This document shows positions 9,042 to 17,788 of a DNA stretch of 64,000 nt, in pieces. Source of the stretch: Alphaproteobacteria bacterium (GTDB lineage Bacteria; Pseudomonadota; Alphaproteobacteria; UBA828). The DNA lies in NCBI GenBank assembly GCA_022823305.1, contig JAJDXK010000149.1:43080-107079 (forward strand), in the 5' to 3' direction. How positions within the stretch are numbered: the first letter of the stretch is position 1; each line of letters begins with the position of its first letter. The position numbers and the translations under genes are program-made. Below the pieces are notes generated by a model that was given only the letters and a program-made list of their open reading frames with translations, was not told the DNA's origin and searched no databases.

Positions 9042-9486
9042 GCGGAAGCACGTCCTCGTCCTCGATGCGCGCTTCTACGAGGATATCGCCGACCAGCTCG
9101 TGGCCGGCGCGGAAGGCGCGCTCGACGCGGGCGGCGCCAGCCACGAGCGCATCAGCGTGCCCGGCGCCTTCGAGCTGCCGGCGGCGCTGGCCATGGCGAT
9201 CGACAGCGGGCGCTACGACGGCTTCGTCGCGCTGGGCTGCGTGATCCGGGGCGAGACCAGCCACTACGACCACGTCTGCACCGAGTGCGCGCGCGGGCTC
9301 GCCACGCTGGCGGAGCGCCACCGCGCGGCCATAGGCTTCGGCGTGGTGACAGCCGATACCCGCGAGCAGGCCTGGGAGCGGGCGGCGGTGGACCGGCGCA
9401 ACAAGGGCGCCGATGCCGCCCGGGCGTGTCTCGCGATGATGGCGATCCGCGCCTCCCTCCTCGCGCCCGCGGGCCAGCGGGGCTAG
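9034..9486 (+). CDS. ribH: 6,7-dimethyl-8-ribityllumazine synthase
   Basis: Condenses the RibD-pathway pyrimidine with the RibB product to form lumazine (150 residues). Motifs are SVPGAFELPAAL, GCVIRGETSHYDHVC and the C-terminal helix DRRNKGADAARACLAM. The ATG at 9034 lies inside the end of ribB, implying translational coupling. nusB follows after 5 nt, a near-universal pairing in proteobacteria. Confidence 0.97.
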   Translation: MIERKHVLVLDARFYEDIADQLVAGAEGALDAGGASHERISVPGAFELPAALAMAIDSGRYDGFVALGCVIRGETSHYDHVCTECARGLATLAERHRAAIGFGVVTADTREQAWERAAVDRRNKGADAARACLAMMAIRASLLAPAGQRG

Positions 9487-9491
9487 GCGCG

Positions 9492-10016
9492 ATGAGCGCC
9501 GCCCCCGGCGCCGCGCAGGCGCCGCGGCCACGCGGCCAGGGGCGGAGCAGCGCACGCCTCGCCTGCGTCCAGGCCCTCTACCAGATCGAGATGGCGGGCC
9601 AGTCGGCGGACGAGGTGATCGAAGAGTTCCTGAGCCACCGCGCCGGCCAGGAGATCGACGGCGAGCGCTACGCCGCCCCGCACCGCCGCCACTTCGAGCG
9701 CACCGTGCGCGAGGCCGCGGCGCGGGCCGGAGAGCTCGACGCCCTGGTGGCGGAGACGCTCGCCGAGCGCTGGAGCATGGAGCGGCTGGGCGCCGTGGTG
9801 CGCGCGCTCATGCGGGCTGCCACCTGCGAGCTCGCGGCCTGCCCGGACGTGCCTGCGCGGGTGGTGATCGACGAGTACGTCGAGCTCGCGCGCGCCTTCT
9901 ACTCCGGGCGCGAGCCCGCCTTCGTCAACGGCGCGCTCGACAGCCTGGCCAGAAGGCTCCGCGCTGCCGAGATGGCTGACGGAACGGACCATGGCCGAGA
10001 GCCAGAGCGGGGGTGA
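9492..10016 (+). CDS. nusB: transcription antitermination factor NusB
   Basis: All-helical RNA-binding protein (174 residues) that with NusE/S10 binds boxA in rRNA leaders to prevent termination. It shows RSSARLACVQALYQIEM at the N-terminus and VVIDEYVELARAFYSGREPAFVNGALD near the C-terminus. A short disordered N-terminal extension precedes the domain. The ATG at 9492 was chosen over upstream in-frame codons because it follows the ribH stop directly. The end overlaps thiL by 26 nt. Confidence 0.96.
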   Translation: MSAAPGAAQAPRPRGQGRSSARLACVQALYQIEMAGQSADEVIEEFLSHRAGQEIDGERYAAPHRRHFERTVREAAARAGELDALVAETLAERWSMERLGAVVRALMRAATCELAACPDVPARVVIDEYVELARAFYSGREPAFVNGALDSLARRLRAAEMADGTDHGREPERG

Positions 10017-11007
10017 GTTCGACCTCATCGCCCGCTACTTCAGGCCGCTCAGCCGCGCCGCGCCCGGCGCCTTCGCGCTCCGCAACGACGGCGCGCTGCT
10101 GACACCTCCCGAGGGCGCGGGCCTCGTCGTCACCAAGGATCTGATGGTGGCCGGCGTGCACTACCCTGAGGGCGAGGACCCCGCGATCCTCGCCCGGCGG
10201 CTCCTGCGCGTGAACCTCTCGGACCTCGCCGCCATGGGCGCTGCTGCCTCCGCCTATGCGCTGGGTCTCGCGCTGCCGGAAGGCGGGGCCGAGGCCTGGG
10301 TGGAGGCGTTCGCCGCAGGCCTGGCCCAGGACCAGGAGCGCTTCGGCGTGGCGCTGATCGGCGGCGACATGGTGGCGACGCAGGGTCCGGCAGTGCTCTC
10401 GCTCACCGCCTTCGGCACCGTCCGGGGCGATGCCTGCCTCACCCGCTCCGGCGCGGGCGCCGGCGACGACATCCACGTCTCGGGCAGCATCGGCGATGCG
10501 ACGCTCGGCCTCAGGGCCGTGCAGGGCGGACTCGCCGCGCTCACGGCAGAAGACCGCGCGGCGCTCGCCGTGCGCTTCCGCCTGCCCGAGCCCCGGCTCG
10601 CGCTCGGCGCGGCGCTGGTGGGGTGTGCCACCTGCGCCATCGATATCTCCGACGGGCTGGTCGCGGACCTCGGCCACCTCTGCGCGGAATCCGGCGTCGG
10701 GGCACGCATCGAGGCGGATGCCGTGCCGCTTTCGCCGACGGCGCGCCGCGCCGTCGGCGCAGGCGAGGCCGCGCTCGCCGATCTGGTCATTGGCGGCGAC
10801 GACTACGAGCTGCTCTTCTGCGCGCCGCGGCCTGAGCGCGATGCGGTCGAGGCGCTCGGCCGCCGCCTCGACCTCGCCCTGACCCGCATCGGCACGATCG
10901 AGCGCGGGCAGGACGTGGCGCTGGTGAATGCCGAGGGCCGGCCGCTGCCGCTCCCTCGTTCCGGCTACAGGCACTTCCGGGAGCCCGCCGGCCGGGACGC
11001 GCGATGA
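9991..11007 (+). CDS. thiL: thiamine-monophosphate kinase
   Basis: Phosphorylates thiamine monophosphate to thiamine diphosphate (338 residues, PurM/ThiL fold). Visible are the N-terminal GEFDLIARYF, the aspartate-rich metal and nucleotide sites at LRNDGALL and VNLSDLAAMGA, and the C-terminal AIDISDGLVADLGHL and IGGDDYELLF. The usual DD in the first motif reads ND. It overlaps nusB by 26 nt and the following ABC gene by 4 nt (ATGA), so the transporter is translated from the same message. Confidence 0.96.
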   Translation: MAESQSGGEFDLIARYFRPLSRAAPGAFALRNDGALLTPPEGAGLVVTKDLMVAGVHYPEGEDPAILARRLLRVNLSDLAAMGAAASAYALGLALPEGGAEAWVEAFAAGLAQDQERFGVALIGGDMVATQGPAVLSLTAFGTVRGDACLTRSGAGAGDDIHVSGSIGDATLGLRAVQGGLAALTAEDRAALAVRFRLPEPRLALGAALVGCATCAIDISDGLVADLGHLCAESGVGARIEADAVPLSPTARRAVGAGEAALADLVIGGDDYELLFCAPRPERDAVEALGRRLDLALTRIGTIERGQDVALVNAEGRPLPLPRSGYRHFREPAGRDAR

Positions 11008-12503
11008 CCAACGCCCTCGAGATCGTCGGTGCGAGCAAGGCGTTCGACGGCCGTCCGGCGCTCAGGCGGGCGTCGTTCGCGTGCGGCTGGGGCGAGGTGC
11101 ACGCCCTGCTGGGCGAGAACGGGGCCGGCAAGTCGACGCTGATGAACGTCGCCTGCGGCCTCTACGCGCCGGACGAGGGCACCATCGCGGTCGACGGCGA
11201 GCCCGCGGCGATCACCGCGCCCGCCGATGCCGCCCGGCTCGGCATCGGGATGGTGCACCAGCACTACAAGCTGGTGCAGCGCTTCACCGTCGCCGAGAAC
11301 ATCGTGCTCGCCTGCCGCGACGCGCTGGGGGTGCGGCGCCCGCGCGACGCGGCCGGGGCGGTGGCGGCGAAGGCGGCGGAGGTCGGCTTCGAGATCGACC
11401 CCGGCGCCGTGGTCGGCGCGCTCTCCATCGCCGAGCAGCAGCGGGTCGAGATTCTCAAGGTGCTGCTGCTGGGCGCCCGCATTCTCATCCTGGACGAGCC
11501 CACCTCGGTGCTGACCGACCAGGAATCGGTGCAGGCGCTCACCTTCATGCGCCGCCTGGCGGACGACGGCCACGCCGTGGTGCTGATCACCCACAAGCTG
11601 CGCGAGGTGATCGGCTACTCCTCGCGGGTGACGGTGATGCGGGGCGGCGAGACGGTGCTGGCCGGCGCCGAGACCGCGGGCCTCGACGCCGAGACCCTGG
11701 CCCGCACCATGGTGGGGGAGGAGGGCGAGGCGCCCGAGCGCCACGCCCGGCCGCTCGGAGAGGTACGGCTGCGGGTCGAGGACCTGAGCGTGCGCGGGGC
11801 CGGGAGCATCGGCGTGGACGGCATCGACTTCGCCGTGCGCGGCGGCGAGATCTACGGCATCGCCGGCGTCGGCGGCAACGGGCAGCAGGAGCTGGCCGAC
11901 GCGCTCACGGGCCTGCGCGCCCCCGCCCGCGGCCGCATCGCCATCGACGGCGCGGAGCTTGCGGGCCGGGACGTGCCGGCCTTCCGCCGCCGGGGCCTGC
12001 GCGCGATCCCGGCCGACCGCTTCCGCACCGGCCTCCTGGCCGAGCTCGCGGTCTACGAGAACCACGGCGTGACCGGCGTGCCGGCGGGCGAGTACGGCAG
12101 CCCGGCGCTGGTACGGCGCGGCGCCATGCGGGCGGCGGCGGCGCAGTCGATCGAGGCCTACAGCATCCACGGCGCGGCGCCCGGCACGGCGGCGCGGCTG
12201 CTCTCCGGCGGCAACGCACAGAAGCTGCTACTCGCACGCGAGCTCAGGGGCGAGGCCAGCGTGCTGATCGCGCACTCGCCCACACGCGGCCTCGACGTGA
12301 GCGCCTGCCGCACGGTCCACGAGCTGCTGCAGGGCGCTGCGGATGCGGGGACCGCCTGCGTGCTCATCAGCGAGGACCTGGAGGAGGTGCTGGCGCTGTC
12401 CACCACCGTCGCCGTGATCAGCCGGGGCCGGCTGGTGGGCGCGTTCGAGGCCGGGCAGGTGAGCCGCGCCGAGATCGGCCGGCTGATGCTGGGTCACGCG
12501 TGA
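11004..12503 (+). CDS. ABC transporter ATPase, BMP/nucleoside (Rfu/Nup) type, two nucleotide-binding domains
   Basis: A 499-residue double ATPase of the sugar/nucleoside class. Domain 1 (~1-245) has Walker A GENGAGKST, Q-loop MVHQHYKL, signature LSIAEQQRVEI and Walker B ILILDEPTS. Domain 2 (~250-499) has a degenerate Walker A (GVGGNGQQEL) and signature LLSGGNAQKLLLAREL. Its Walker B is weak (VLIAHSPTRGLD), as is usual for the second half. Such ATPases power uptake of nucleosides or riboflavin with BMP-family lipoproteins. No BMP lipoprotein is present. Overlapping codons tie it to thiL and the first permease. Confidence 0.93.
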   Translation: MTNALEIVGASKAFDGRPALRRASFACGWGEVHALLGENGAGKSTLMNVACGLYAPDEGTIAVDGEPAAITAPADAARLGIGMVHQHYKLVQRFTVAENIVLACRDALGVRRPRDAAGAVAAKAAEVGFEIDPGAVVGALSIAEQQRVEILKVLLLGARILILDEPTSVLTDQESVQALTFMRRLADDGHAVVLITHKLREVIGYSSRVTVMRGGETVLAGAETAGLDAETLARTMVGEEGEAPERHARPLGEVRLRVEDLSVRGAGSIGVDGIDFAVRGGEIYGIAGVGGNGQQELADALTGLRAPARGRIAIDGAELAGRDVPAFRRRGLRAIPADRFRTGLLAELAVYENHGVTGVPAGEYGSPALVRRGAMRAAAAQSIEAYSIHGAAPGTAARLLSGGNAQKLLLARELRGEASVLIAHSPTRGLDVSACRTVHELLQGAADAGTACVLISEDLEEVLALSTTVAVISRGRLVGAFEAGQVSRAEIGRLMLGHA

Positions 12504-13573
12504 TGCTCGGCCCCGTCTATCTCGTCCCGCGCCAGGAGGCGCCGCTCTGGCTGCGGGCTTCGACCTTCGTCGGCGGCATCGCGCTGGGGCTGCTCATCGC
12601 CTTCGGCATTCTCATCGCATACGGCGTCAGCGCCGGGCAGATCGTCAACGAGTTCATCGTCTTCGTCTTTCTCGACCTCAACGGCCTCGCCCAGGTGGTG
12701 ACGGCGTCGACGCCGCTGGTCCTGGTCGGCCTCGCCTCGGCGGTGGCGCTCAAGCTCAGGTTCTGGAACATCGGCGTCGAGGGCCAGATGTGGCTCGGCT
12801 GCATCGCCGCCACCGGCGTCGCCCTCTTCGACATCGGCCCCGACCTCGTTCGCCTGCCGCTGATGTTCGTCGCCGCTGCCGTCGCCGGCGCCTGCTGGAT
12901 CGGGATCCCCGCCTTCCTCAAGCTCCGCTTCCGGGTCAACGAGATCATCACCTCGCTGCTGCTCACCTACGTGGCCTACCAGCTGGTGCAGCACCTCCTC
13001 TTCGGCGCCTGGCACGACCCCGGCAGCGCCTTCCCCAACTCGCAGCACTACGACGAGGGGACGGAGCGTCTGGCCCGGCTGGGCTGGGGCTCCACCCACA
13101 CCGGCATCTGGATCGCGGTGGGCGCCGGCGTGCTGCTCTGGATCGTGATGACCCGCGCCCGGATCGGCTTCTACATGGACGCGATCGGCGCCAACGCAGA
13201 CGCGGCGCGGGCGGCGGGCGTGCCCGTGGTGCTGACGACGGCGCTGGCGGCCGCCATGTCGGGCGGGCTCGCGGGAGTCGCCGGGGCGGGGCTCGCCGCC
13301 GGGCAGGAATACCGCATGACGCTCTTCATCGCCGGCGGCTACACCTTCAGCGGCATCGTCATCGCCTTCATCGGGCGCTTCCGGCCGATCCCGGTGGTCG
13401 TCACGGCCTTCGTGGTGGGCGGCGTCTACACTGCCGGCGACACGCTCAAGGTCTTCTATCAGTTGCCGGGCGCGATCACGACGCTAATCGAGGCGGTGAT
13501 CCTGCTCAGCCTCGTCACGGTCGAGTTCTTCAGCCGCTACCACCTCACCTACGGGGTCAGGGAGCGCGCCTGA
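12503..13573 (+). CDS. ABC transporter permease (BPD_transp_2), first subunit
   Basis: A 356-residue inner-membrane permease with about ten hydrophobic helices. It carries the family marker LRFWNIGVEGQMWLG, the coupling-helix region RVNEIITSLLLTYVA and a glycine-rich GGLAGVAGAGLAAG segment. Start ATG overlaps the ATPase stop (TGATG) and the end overlaps the next permease in the same way. It matches the YufP/NupP/RfuC side of the BMP-type importers. Substrate cannot be read from sequence. Confidence 0.93.
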   Translation: MLGPVYLVPRQEAPLWLRASTFVGGIALGLLIAFGILIAYGVSAGQIVNEFIVFVFLDLNGLAQVVTASTPLVLVGLASAVALKLRFWNIGVEGQMWLGCIAATGVALFDIGPDLVRLPLMFVAAAVAGACWIGIPAFLKLRFRVNEIITSLLLTYVAYQLVQHLLFGAWHDPGSAFPNSQHYDEGTERLARLGWGSTHTGIWIAVGAGVLLWIVMTRARIGFYMDAIGANADAARAAGVPVVLTTALAAAMSGGLAGVAGAGLAAGQEYRMTLFIAGGYTFSGIVIAFIGRFRPIPVVVTAFVVGGVYTAGDTLKVFYQLPGAITTLIEAVILLSLVTVEFFSRYHLTYGVRERA

Positions 13574-14502
13574 TGGCGGCCGACTTCGTCCAGAACTGGC
13601 TTGCGACGACGCCCGGCTTCGCCACGCCCTTCCTGCTCGCAGCCCTCGGCCTGATGATCAACGAGCGCGCCGGCGTGCTGAATCTCGGCTGCGAAGGCAT
13701 GATGTTGGTGGGCGCCATGACGGGCGCGGTGGTGAGCTTCCACACCGGGCTCGCCGGCGCGGGCGTGCCGGTGGCCATGCTGGCGGGCGCGCTGGTGGCG
13801 CTCGTCTTCGGCATCGCCGTCGTCGTCTTCCGCACCGACCAGGTGCTGACCGGGCTCATCATCGTGGCCTTCGGCGACGGGCTGACCGGGGTCGTCGGCC
13901 GGCCCTACATGTTCGAGAAGGTGGCGGGCTTCCGCGACCTCGACCTCGGCCCCCTCAGCGACATTCCCTGGCTCGGCCCCATCCTCTTCCAGCAGGACAT
14001 CCTGGTCTATGCCGCAGCGGCGCTCGCGGTCGCGGTGTGGTGGGGCCTCGACCGCTCGGACGTGGGCCTCAGGCTTCGCGCGGTGGGTGAGGATCCGGCG
14101 ACCGCCGACATCGCCGGCGTGAACGTGCAGCTCTTCCGGCTCGCGGCGGTGGTGCTGGGCGGCGCGCTGTGCGGGCTCGCCGGCGCCTACCTGTCGCTCG
14201 CCTCCAGCTTCGTCTGGACCGAGCACATGGTGGCGGGCCGGGGCTGGATCGTGATCGCGCTGGTGATCTTCTCGGGCTGGCGGCCGGGGCGCGCGGTCAT
14301 CGGCGCGCTGATCTTCGGCGGTGCCGAGGCGCTGATCCCGCGCGTCCAGGCGATGGGTTTCGACGTGCCCATCTACCTCGTCGGCATGCTGCCCTACGTG
14401 CTGACGCTCGCGGTGCTGATCGTCCCCACGATCCTGCGCGGTGAGCGCTCGCCCGCGCCCAGCGCCCTCCTCCTCAACTACCTGCGGCAGGACCGGCGCT
14501 GA
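13573..14502 (+). CDS. ABC transporter permease (BPD_transp_2), second subunit
   Basis: A 309-residue permease partner of the preceding gene, with eight to ten membrane helices. It carries the second-subunit marker MINERAGVLNLGCEGMMLVGA and a coupling segment at LRAVGEDPATADIAGVNV. It resembles the YufQ/NupQ/RfuD branch. It is the last gene of the unidirectional block starting at rpiB and is followed by three hairpin repeats. Confidence 0.93.
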   Translation: MAADFVQNWLATTPGFATPFLLAALGLMINERAGVLNLGCEGMMLVGAMTGAVVSFHTGLAGAGVPVAMLAGALVALVFGIAVVVFRTDQVLTGLIIVAFGDGLTGVVGRPYMFEKVAGFRDLDLGPLSDIPWLGPILFQQDILVYAAAALAVAVWWGLDRSDVGLRLRAVGEDPATADIAGVNVQLFRLAAVVLGGALCGLAGAYLSLASSFVWTEHMVAGRGWIVIALVIFSGWRPGRAVIGALIFGGAEALIPRVQAMGFDVPIYLVGMLPYVLTLAVLIVPTILRGERSPAPSALLLNYLRQDRR

Positions 14503-14540
14503 GTCGAATTCCTTCGCGCACGCGACTCTTCGTGCCGCGC

Positions 14541-14648
14541 CCGCGATCCTTCGGGCGCGGGCGACCCCAATAGTCCGCACGCGGGACCTTTCAGGCCCGC
14601 GCGACCCCAATAGTTCGCGCGCGGGACCTTTCAGGCCCGCGCGACGTT
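14541..14648. repeat. 2.7 tandem copies of a 40-bp hairpin repeat
   Basis: Three copies with exact 40-bp period at 14541-14580, 14581-14620 and 14621-14648 (partial). Copies 2 and 3 share GCGGGACCTTTCAGGCCCGC and form a GC stem, GCGGG plus CC pairing with GG plus CCCGC around TTTCA. Copy 1 has diverged arms but keeps its own self-complementarity (CCGCG with CGCGG) and the same GCGACCCCAATAG tail. The array lies between the transporter stop and the GST gene and probably ends or stabilises the long upstream transcript. The rest of 14503-14725 shows nothing recognisable. Confidence 0.85.
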
Positions 14649-14725
14649 GACCGGCCGGCGGCGGCTCGTCATATATCGGTCCGCTGGCGGGCCATGCGCC
14701 CGAAGAGACCAGGGAGAAGGGCGCC

Positions 14726-15421
14726 ATGATCGATCTCTACTACTGGCCGACGCCGAACGGATGGAAGATCACCATCCTCTTCGAGGAGCTCGGCATCCCC
14801 TACAACGTGATTCCCGTGGACATCAACAAGGGCGAGCAGTTCGAGCCCGACTTCCTGGCGATCGCGCCCAACAACCGCATGCCTGCGGTGGTGGATCCCG
14901 ACGATGCCGACGGCAAGCCGCTCAGCCTCTTCGAATCCGGCGCCATCATGCTGCACTACGCTGAAAAGCACGGCCGCTTTATCCCGTCGGACGAACGCGG
15001 CCGGGCCGAGGTGCTGCAGTGGCTCTTCTTCCAGATGGGCAACGTCGGGCCGATGCTCGGCCAGTGCCACCACTTCCGCAACTACGCGCCGGAGCAGCTC
15101 CCCTATGCGGTCGAGCGCTACACCAACGAGGCGAGCCGGCTCTACCGCGTGGTCAACAAGCGCCTCGCCGACCGCGACTGGGTCGCGGGCGGATACTCCA
15201 TCGCCGACATGGCGATCTTCCCGTGGATGCGGCTCTGGTACAACCAGGGGCAGGAGCTCGAGGACTATCCCCACCTCGGCGCCTGGCTGGAGCGCAACAA
15301 GGAGCGGCCGGCGGTGCGCCGCGGCCTCGACGTGATGGCCGACCAGGTCCGCAAGAAGCCGGTGTTCACCGAGGAAGAGCGCTCGGTCATGTTCGGCGCC
15401 AAGCAGTTCGAAGCGCGCTAG
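14726..15421 (+). CDS. glutathione S-transferase family protein, YfcG-like
   Basis: A 231-residue GST with an N-terminal thioredoxin-like domain (1-~80: YYWPTPNGWKITILFEELG, the cis-Pro segment RMPAVVDP and FESGAIMLHYAEK) and an all-helical C-terminal domain. The TPNG motif and absent catalytic Ser/Cys place it with nu-class enzymes such as YfcG, which act as glutathione-dependent disulfide reductases. A close paralogue follows 13 nt downstream. The ribosome site AGGGAGAAGG precedes the ATG. Confidence 0.9.
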   Translation: MIDLYYWPTPNGWKITILFEELGIPYNVIPVDINKGEQFEPDFLAIAPNNRMPAVVDPDDADGKPLSLFESGAIMLHYAEKHGRFIPSDERGRAEVLQWLFFQMGNVGPMLGQCHHFRNYAPEQLPYAVERYTNEASRLYRVVNKRLADRDWVAGGYSIADMAIFPWMRLWYNQGQELEDYPHLGAWLERNKERPAVRRGLDVMADQVRKKPVFTEEERSVMFGAKQFEAR

Positions 15422-15434
15422 GGGGAGAGCGACA

Positions 15435-16052
15435 ATGATCGACCTCTACACCTTTGGCACGCCGAACGGCGTGAAGGCCTCGATCATGCTGGAGGAGGTC
15501 GGGCTCCCCTATCGGGCGCACACGGTCAACATCCTCAAGGACGAGCAGTTCGAGCCTGCGTTCCTCAAGATCAGCCCCAACAACAAGATTCCGGCCATCG
15601 TCGATCCCGACGGGCCGGGCGGCGAGCCCATCTCGCTCTTCGAATCCGGCGCCATCCTGCTCTACCTCGCGGACAAGACCGGGCAGCTCATTCCGGCGGA
15701 CGCGCGCGGGCGCTGGCGGGTGATCGAGTGGCTGATGTTCCAGATGGGGGGCGTCGGCCCGATGTTCGGCCAGGCCAACCACTTCCGCCGCTTCGCGAGC
15801 GAGGAGGTGCCCTACGCCATCGAGCGCTATACCAAGGAGGCGCATCGGCTCTACGGCGTCATGGACCGCCGGCTCGCCGAGCGCGACTTCCTCGCCGACG
15901 ACTACTCCATCGCCGACATCGCCTGCTTCGGCTGGGTCGGGCGCTGGGAGTGGCACGGCATCGACTGGGCCGACTACCCCAACCTCGAGCGCTGGTTCGA
16001 GACCATCGGCGCGCGCCCGGCGGTGCAGCGGGGACTCAAGGTCCCGCAGTAG
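15435..16052 (+). CDS. glutathione S-transferase family protein, tandem paralogue
   Basis: A 205-residue relative of the preceding gene, sharing the opening MIDLY-TPNG, FESGAILLYLADK, MFQMGGVGPMFGQ and the helical domain up to the SIADIACFGW region. It lacks the ~25-residue C-terminal extension of its neighbour. The two appear to be an old tandem duplication now clearly diverged. Likely glutathione-linked redox or detoxification role; substrate unknown. A YbaK-like gene follows 9 nt later. Confidence 0.9.
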   Translation: MIDLYTFGTPNGVKASIMLEEVGLPYRAHTVNILKDEQFEPAFLKISPNNKIPAIVDPDGPGGEPISLFESGAILLYLADKTGQLIPADARGRWRVIEWLMFQMGGVGPMFGQANHFRRFASEEVPYAIERYTKEAHRLYGVMDRRLAERDFLADDYSIADIACFGWVGRWEWHGIDWADYPNLERWFETIGARPAVQRGLKVPQ

Positions 16053-16061
16053 GGGGCGGGC

Positions 16062-16556
16062 ATGGCCGACCCGATTGCCCATCCGGCGGTGCGCCGGGTG
16101 CAGGCGGCGCTGGCGGAGGCCGGCTCGGAGGCGCAGGTGATCGCGCTCGCCGAGACCGCCCGCAGCGCGGAGGACGCCGCCGCCAGCATCGGCACCCGGC
16201 TCGGGAGCATCGTGAAGTCGCTGGTCTTCACCATCGACGGCGCGGCGGTGATGGCGCTGGTGGCGGGCGACCGCCGCTGCGATGCGAAGGCGCTCGGCCG
16301 CGCGCTCGGGCGCGAGGGCAGGGTGCGCCGCGCCGATGCCGACGCGGTGCGCGCCGCCACCGGCTTCTCCATCGGCGGGGTGGCGCCGCTCGCGCACGAG
16401 ACGCCGCTCCCGGTCGCGATCGATGCGAGTCTCGGCCGCTTCGAGACCGTCTACGCCGCCGCCGGCCACCCCCACTGCGTCTTCGCCACCAGCCTGGCCG
16501 AGCTCGAGCGCCTCACCGGCGGCACCGTCAGCGCGGAGATCGCCGTCGCGGGTTAG
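16062..16556 (+). CDS. YbaK/EbsC-family aminoacyl-tRNA deacylase-like protein
   Basis: A 164-residue single-domain protein of the prolyl-tRNA editing-domain family, which hydrolyses mischarged Cys- or Ala-tRNA. It shows the conserved lysine segment GSIVKSLVFTIDG, LVAGDRRCDAKAL, the glycine-rich ATGFSIGGVAPLAH and a C-terminal GHPHCVFAT. Probable third gene of the GST operon. Which mischarged tRNA it edits cannot be told. Confidence 0.88.
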   Translation: MADPIAHPAVRRVQAALAEAGSEAQVIALAETARSAEDAAASIGTRLGSIVKSLVFTIDGAAVMALVAGDRRCDAKALGRALGREGRVRRADADAVRAATGFSIGGVAPLAHETPLPVAIDASLGRFETVYAAAGHPHCVFATSLAELERLTGGTVSAEIAVAG

Positions 16557-16660
16557 GCCGTTTTCAGACATCGCGGGCCCATGGCGGCCCGAACGCCACC
16601 CCACCTTGTATCTCGTCCACTTGCCGTTGGCGCTATTCTGACGGCGCTGGACGCGGGCGG

Positions 16661-16678
16661 GAGACCGATCCCGGTCTC
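16661..16678. promoter_or_regulatory. inverted repeat upstream of the FAH-family gene
   Basis: GAGACCG (16661-16667) and CGGTCTC (16672-16678) form a perfect 7-bp dyad with a 4-nt centre, 32 nt before the ATG at 16711. It could be an operator or a leader hairpin. No convincing promoter hexamers are visible in 16557-16710. Confidence 0.35.
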
Positions 16679-16710
16679 GACATCGACGCGAGCCAATCAG
16701 GGAGGCGCCC

Positions 16711-17736
16711 ATGCGCATCTACAACTACAAGAAGGGGACGGCGCGACGGGTCGCGATCGAGGATGACAAGGAGCTGGTCGACCCGATCGACGCGCTGGGC
16801 GGTCAGCGCAAGCTCGCTGCGCGGGACCGCGACGCGCTCGCCGACACGATCTCTTTCATCGAATCCGGGGACCGGGGCCTGCGCCTCGCGCGCAAGGCGA
16901 TCCGCGAAAGCCGCGGCAACGGCAAGGGCCGCCGCAGCCTGACCCGGGCCACGCTGTTCGCGCCCCTCGAGCCCGCGGTCATCCTGTGTTCGGGAGAGAA
17001 CTACTGGGATCATCGGGACGAGAAGCCGGTGGTCGAGGGCAAGGAACCCGAGTTCTTCATCAAGCTCCAGCAATGCGCCAACGGCCCCTACGACGACATC
17101 GTCTACGAGCCGAGGATCACCAGGAAGCTGGACTACGAAACCGAGCTTGCGATCGTCATCGGCAAGGGCGGGCGCCACATCGCCAAGAGGGACGCGATGA
17201 AGCACATCTTCGGTTTCACCGTCATGAACGACGTCACGGCCCGGGACCGGCAGGTCAAGATGCGGCCCGACGGCACCTCGCAGTACGCGCTCGGCCCGGG
17301 CAAGAACTTCGATACCTCCGCGCCGCTCGGCCCCTGCATCGTCACGACGGACGAGCTTGGCAACCCGCAAAGGCTGGCGCTCCGCACCTGGGTCAACGAC
17401 GAGCTGCGCCAGAACAACACCACCGCGATGATGATCTGGAACGTCCGGGAGCTGGTCCACTTCTTTTCGGGCTTCGTCACGCTCAAACCGGGTTCGGTGA
17501 TTTCGACGGGCACGCCGGGCGGAACCGCGTGGGGAACCGATCCCGAGCTGGGCGGGCGCGGCGCCCGGGCCGAACGCGAAGACATCGCGCTCGCCGGAGG
17601 CTATCTCAAGGTCGGCGATGTGGTCACCTGCGAGGTCGAAGGCATCGGCCGCCTGCGCGCCAGCGTCGTACTGTCCGGGCACTCGCGGAGAAAAGCCTCG
17701 GCCGGCACCAGGCCCGCGCGCGACCGAAGGGTCTAG
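16711..17736 (+). CDS. fumarylacetoacetate hydrolase family protein
   Basis: A 341-residue FAH-fold enzyme that would hydrolyse C-C bonds in an acylpyruvate-like or ring-cleavage substrate using a divalent metal. The domain starts at VILCSGENYWDH (residues ~91-102). DYETELAIVIGKGGR, GFTVMNDVTARD, a KNFDTSAPLGPCIVT segment and STGTPGGTAWG follow. The N-terminal ~85 residues are less conserved, and a basic tail (HSRRKASAGTRPARDRRV) is unusual. No ring-cleavage genes are adjacent, so its pathway is unknown. Confidence 0.88.
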   Translation: MRIYNYKKGTARRVAIEDDKELVDPIDALGGQRKLAARDRDALADTISFIESGDRGLRLARKAIRESRGNGKGRRSLTRATLFAPLEPAVILCSGENYWDHRDEKPVVEGKEPEFFIKLQQCANGPYDDIVYEPRITRKLDYETELAIVIGKGGRHIAKRDAMKHIFGFTVMNDVTARDRQVKMRPDGTSQYALGPGKNFDTSAPLGPCIVTTDELGNPQRLALRTWVNDELRQNNTTAMMIWNVRELVHFFSGFVTLKPGSVISTGTPGGTAWGTDPELGGRGARAEREDIALAGGYLKVGDVVTCEVEGIGRLRASVVLSGHSRRKASAGTRPARDRRV

Positions 17737-17769
17737 TCAGTCCACCGTGCAACGTGCGTGAGGACGGCA

Positions 17770-17788
17770 GAGGGAGCCGCCCTCCCTC
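17770..17788. terminator. hairpin between convergent FAH and sirtuin genes
   Basis: GAGGGAG (17770-17776), loop CCGCC, CTCCCTC (17782-17788): a perfect 7-bp stem between two convergent genes, overlapping the last bases of the sirtuin stop codon. There is no T tract on either side, so termination is inferred from position and shape only. Confidence 0.4.

Noticed and set aside
14541..14648. Short repeats considered as a CRISPR array
   Set aside because: The whole 40-bp unit repeats with no unique spacers, and no cas genes are present.
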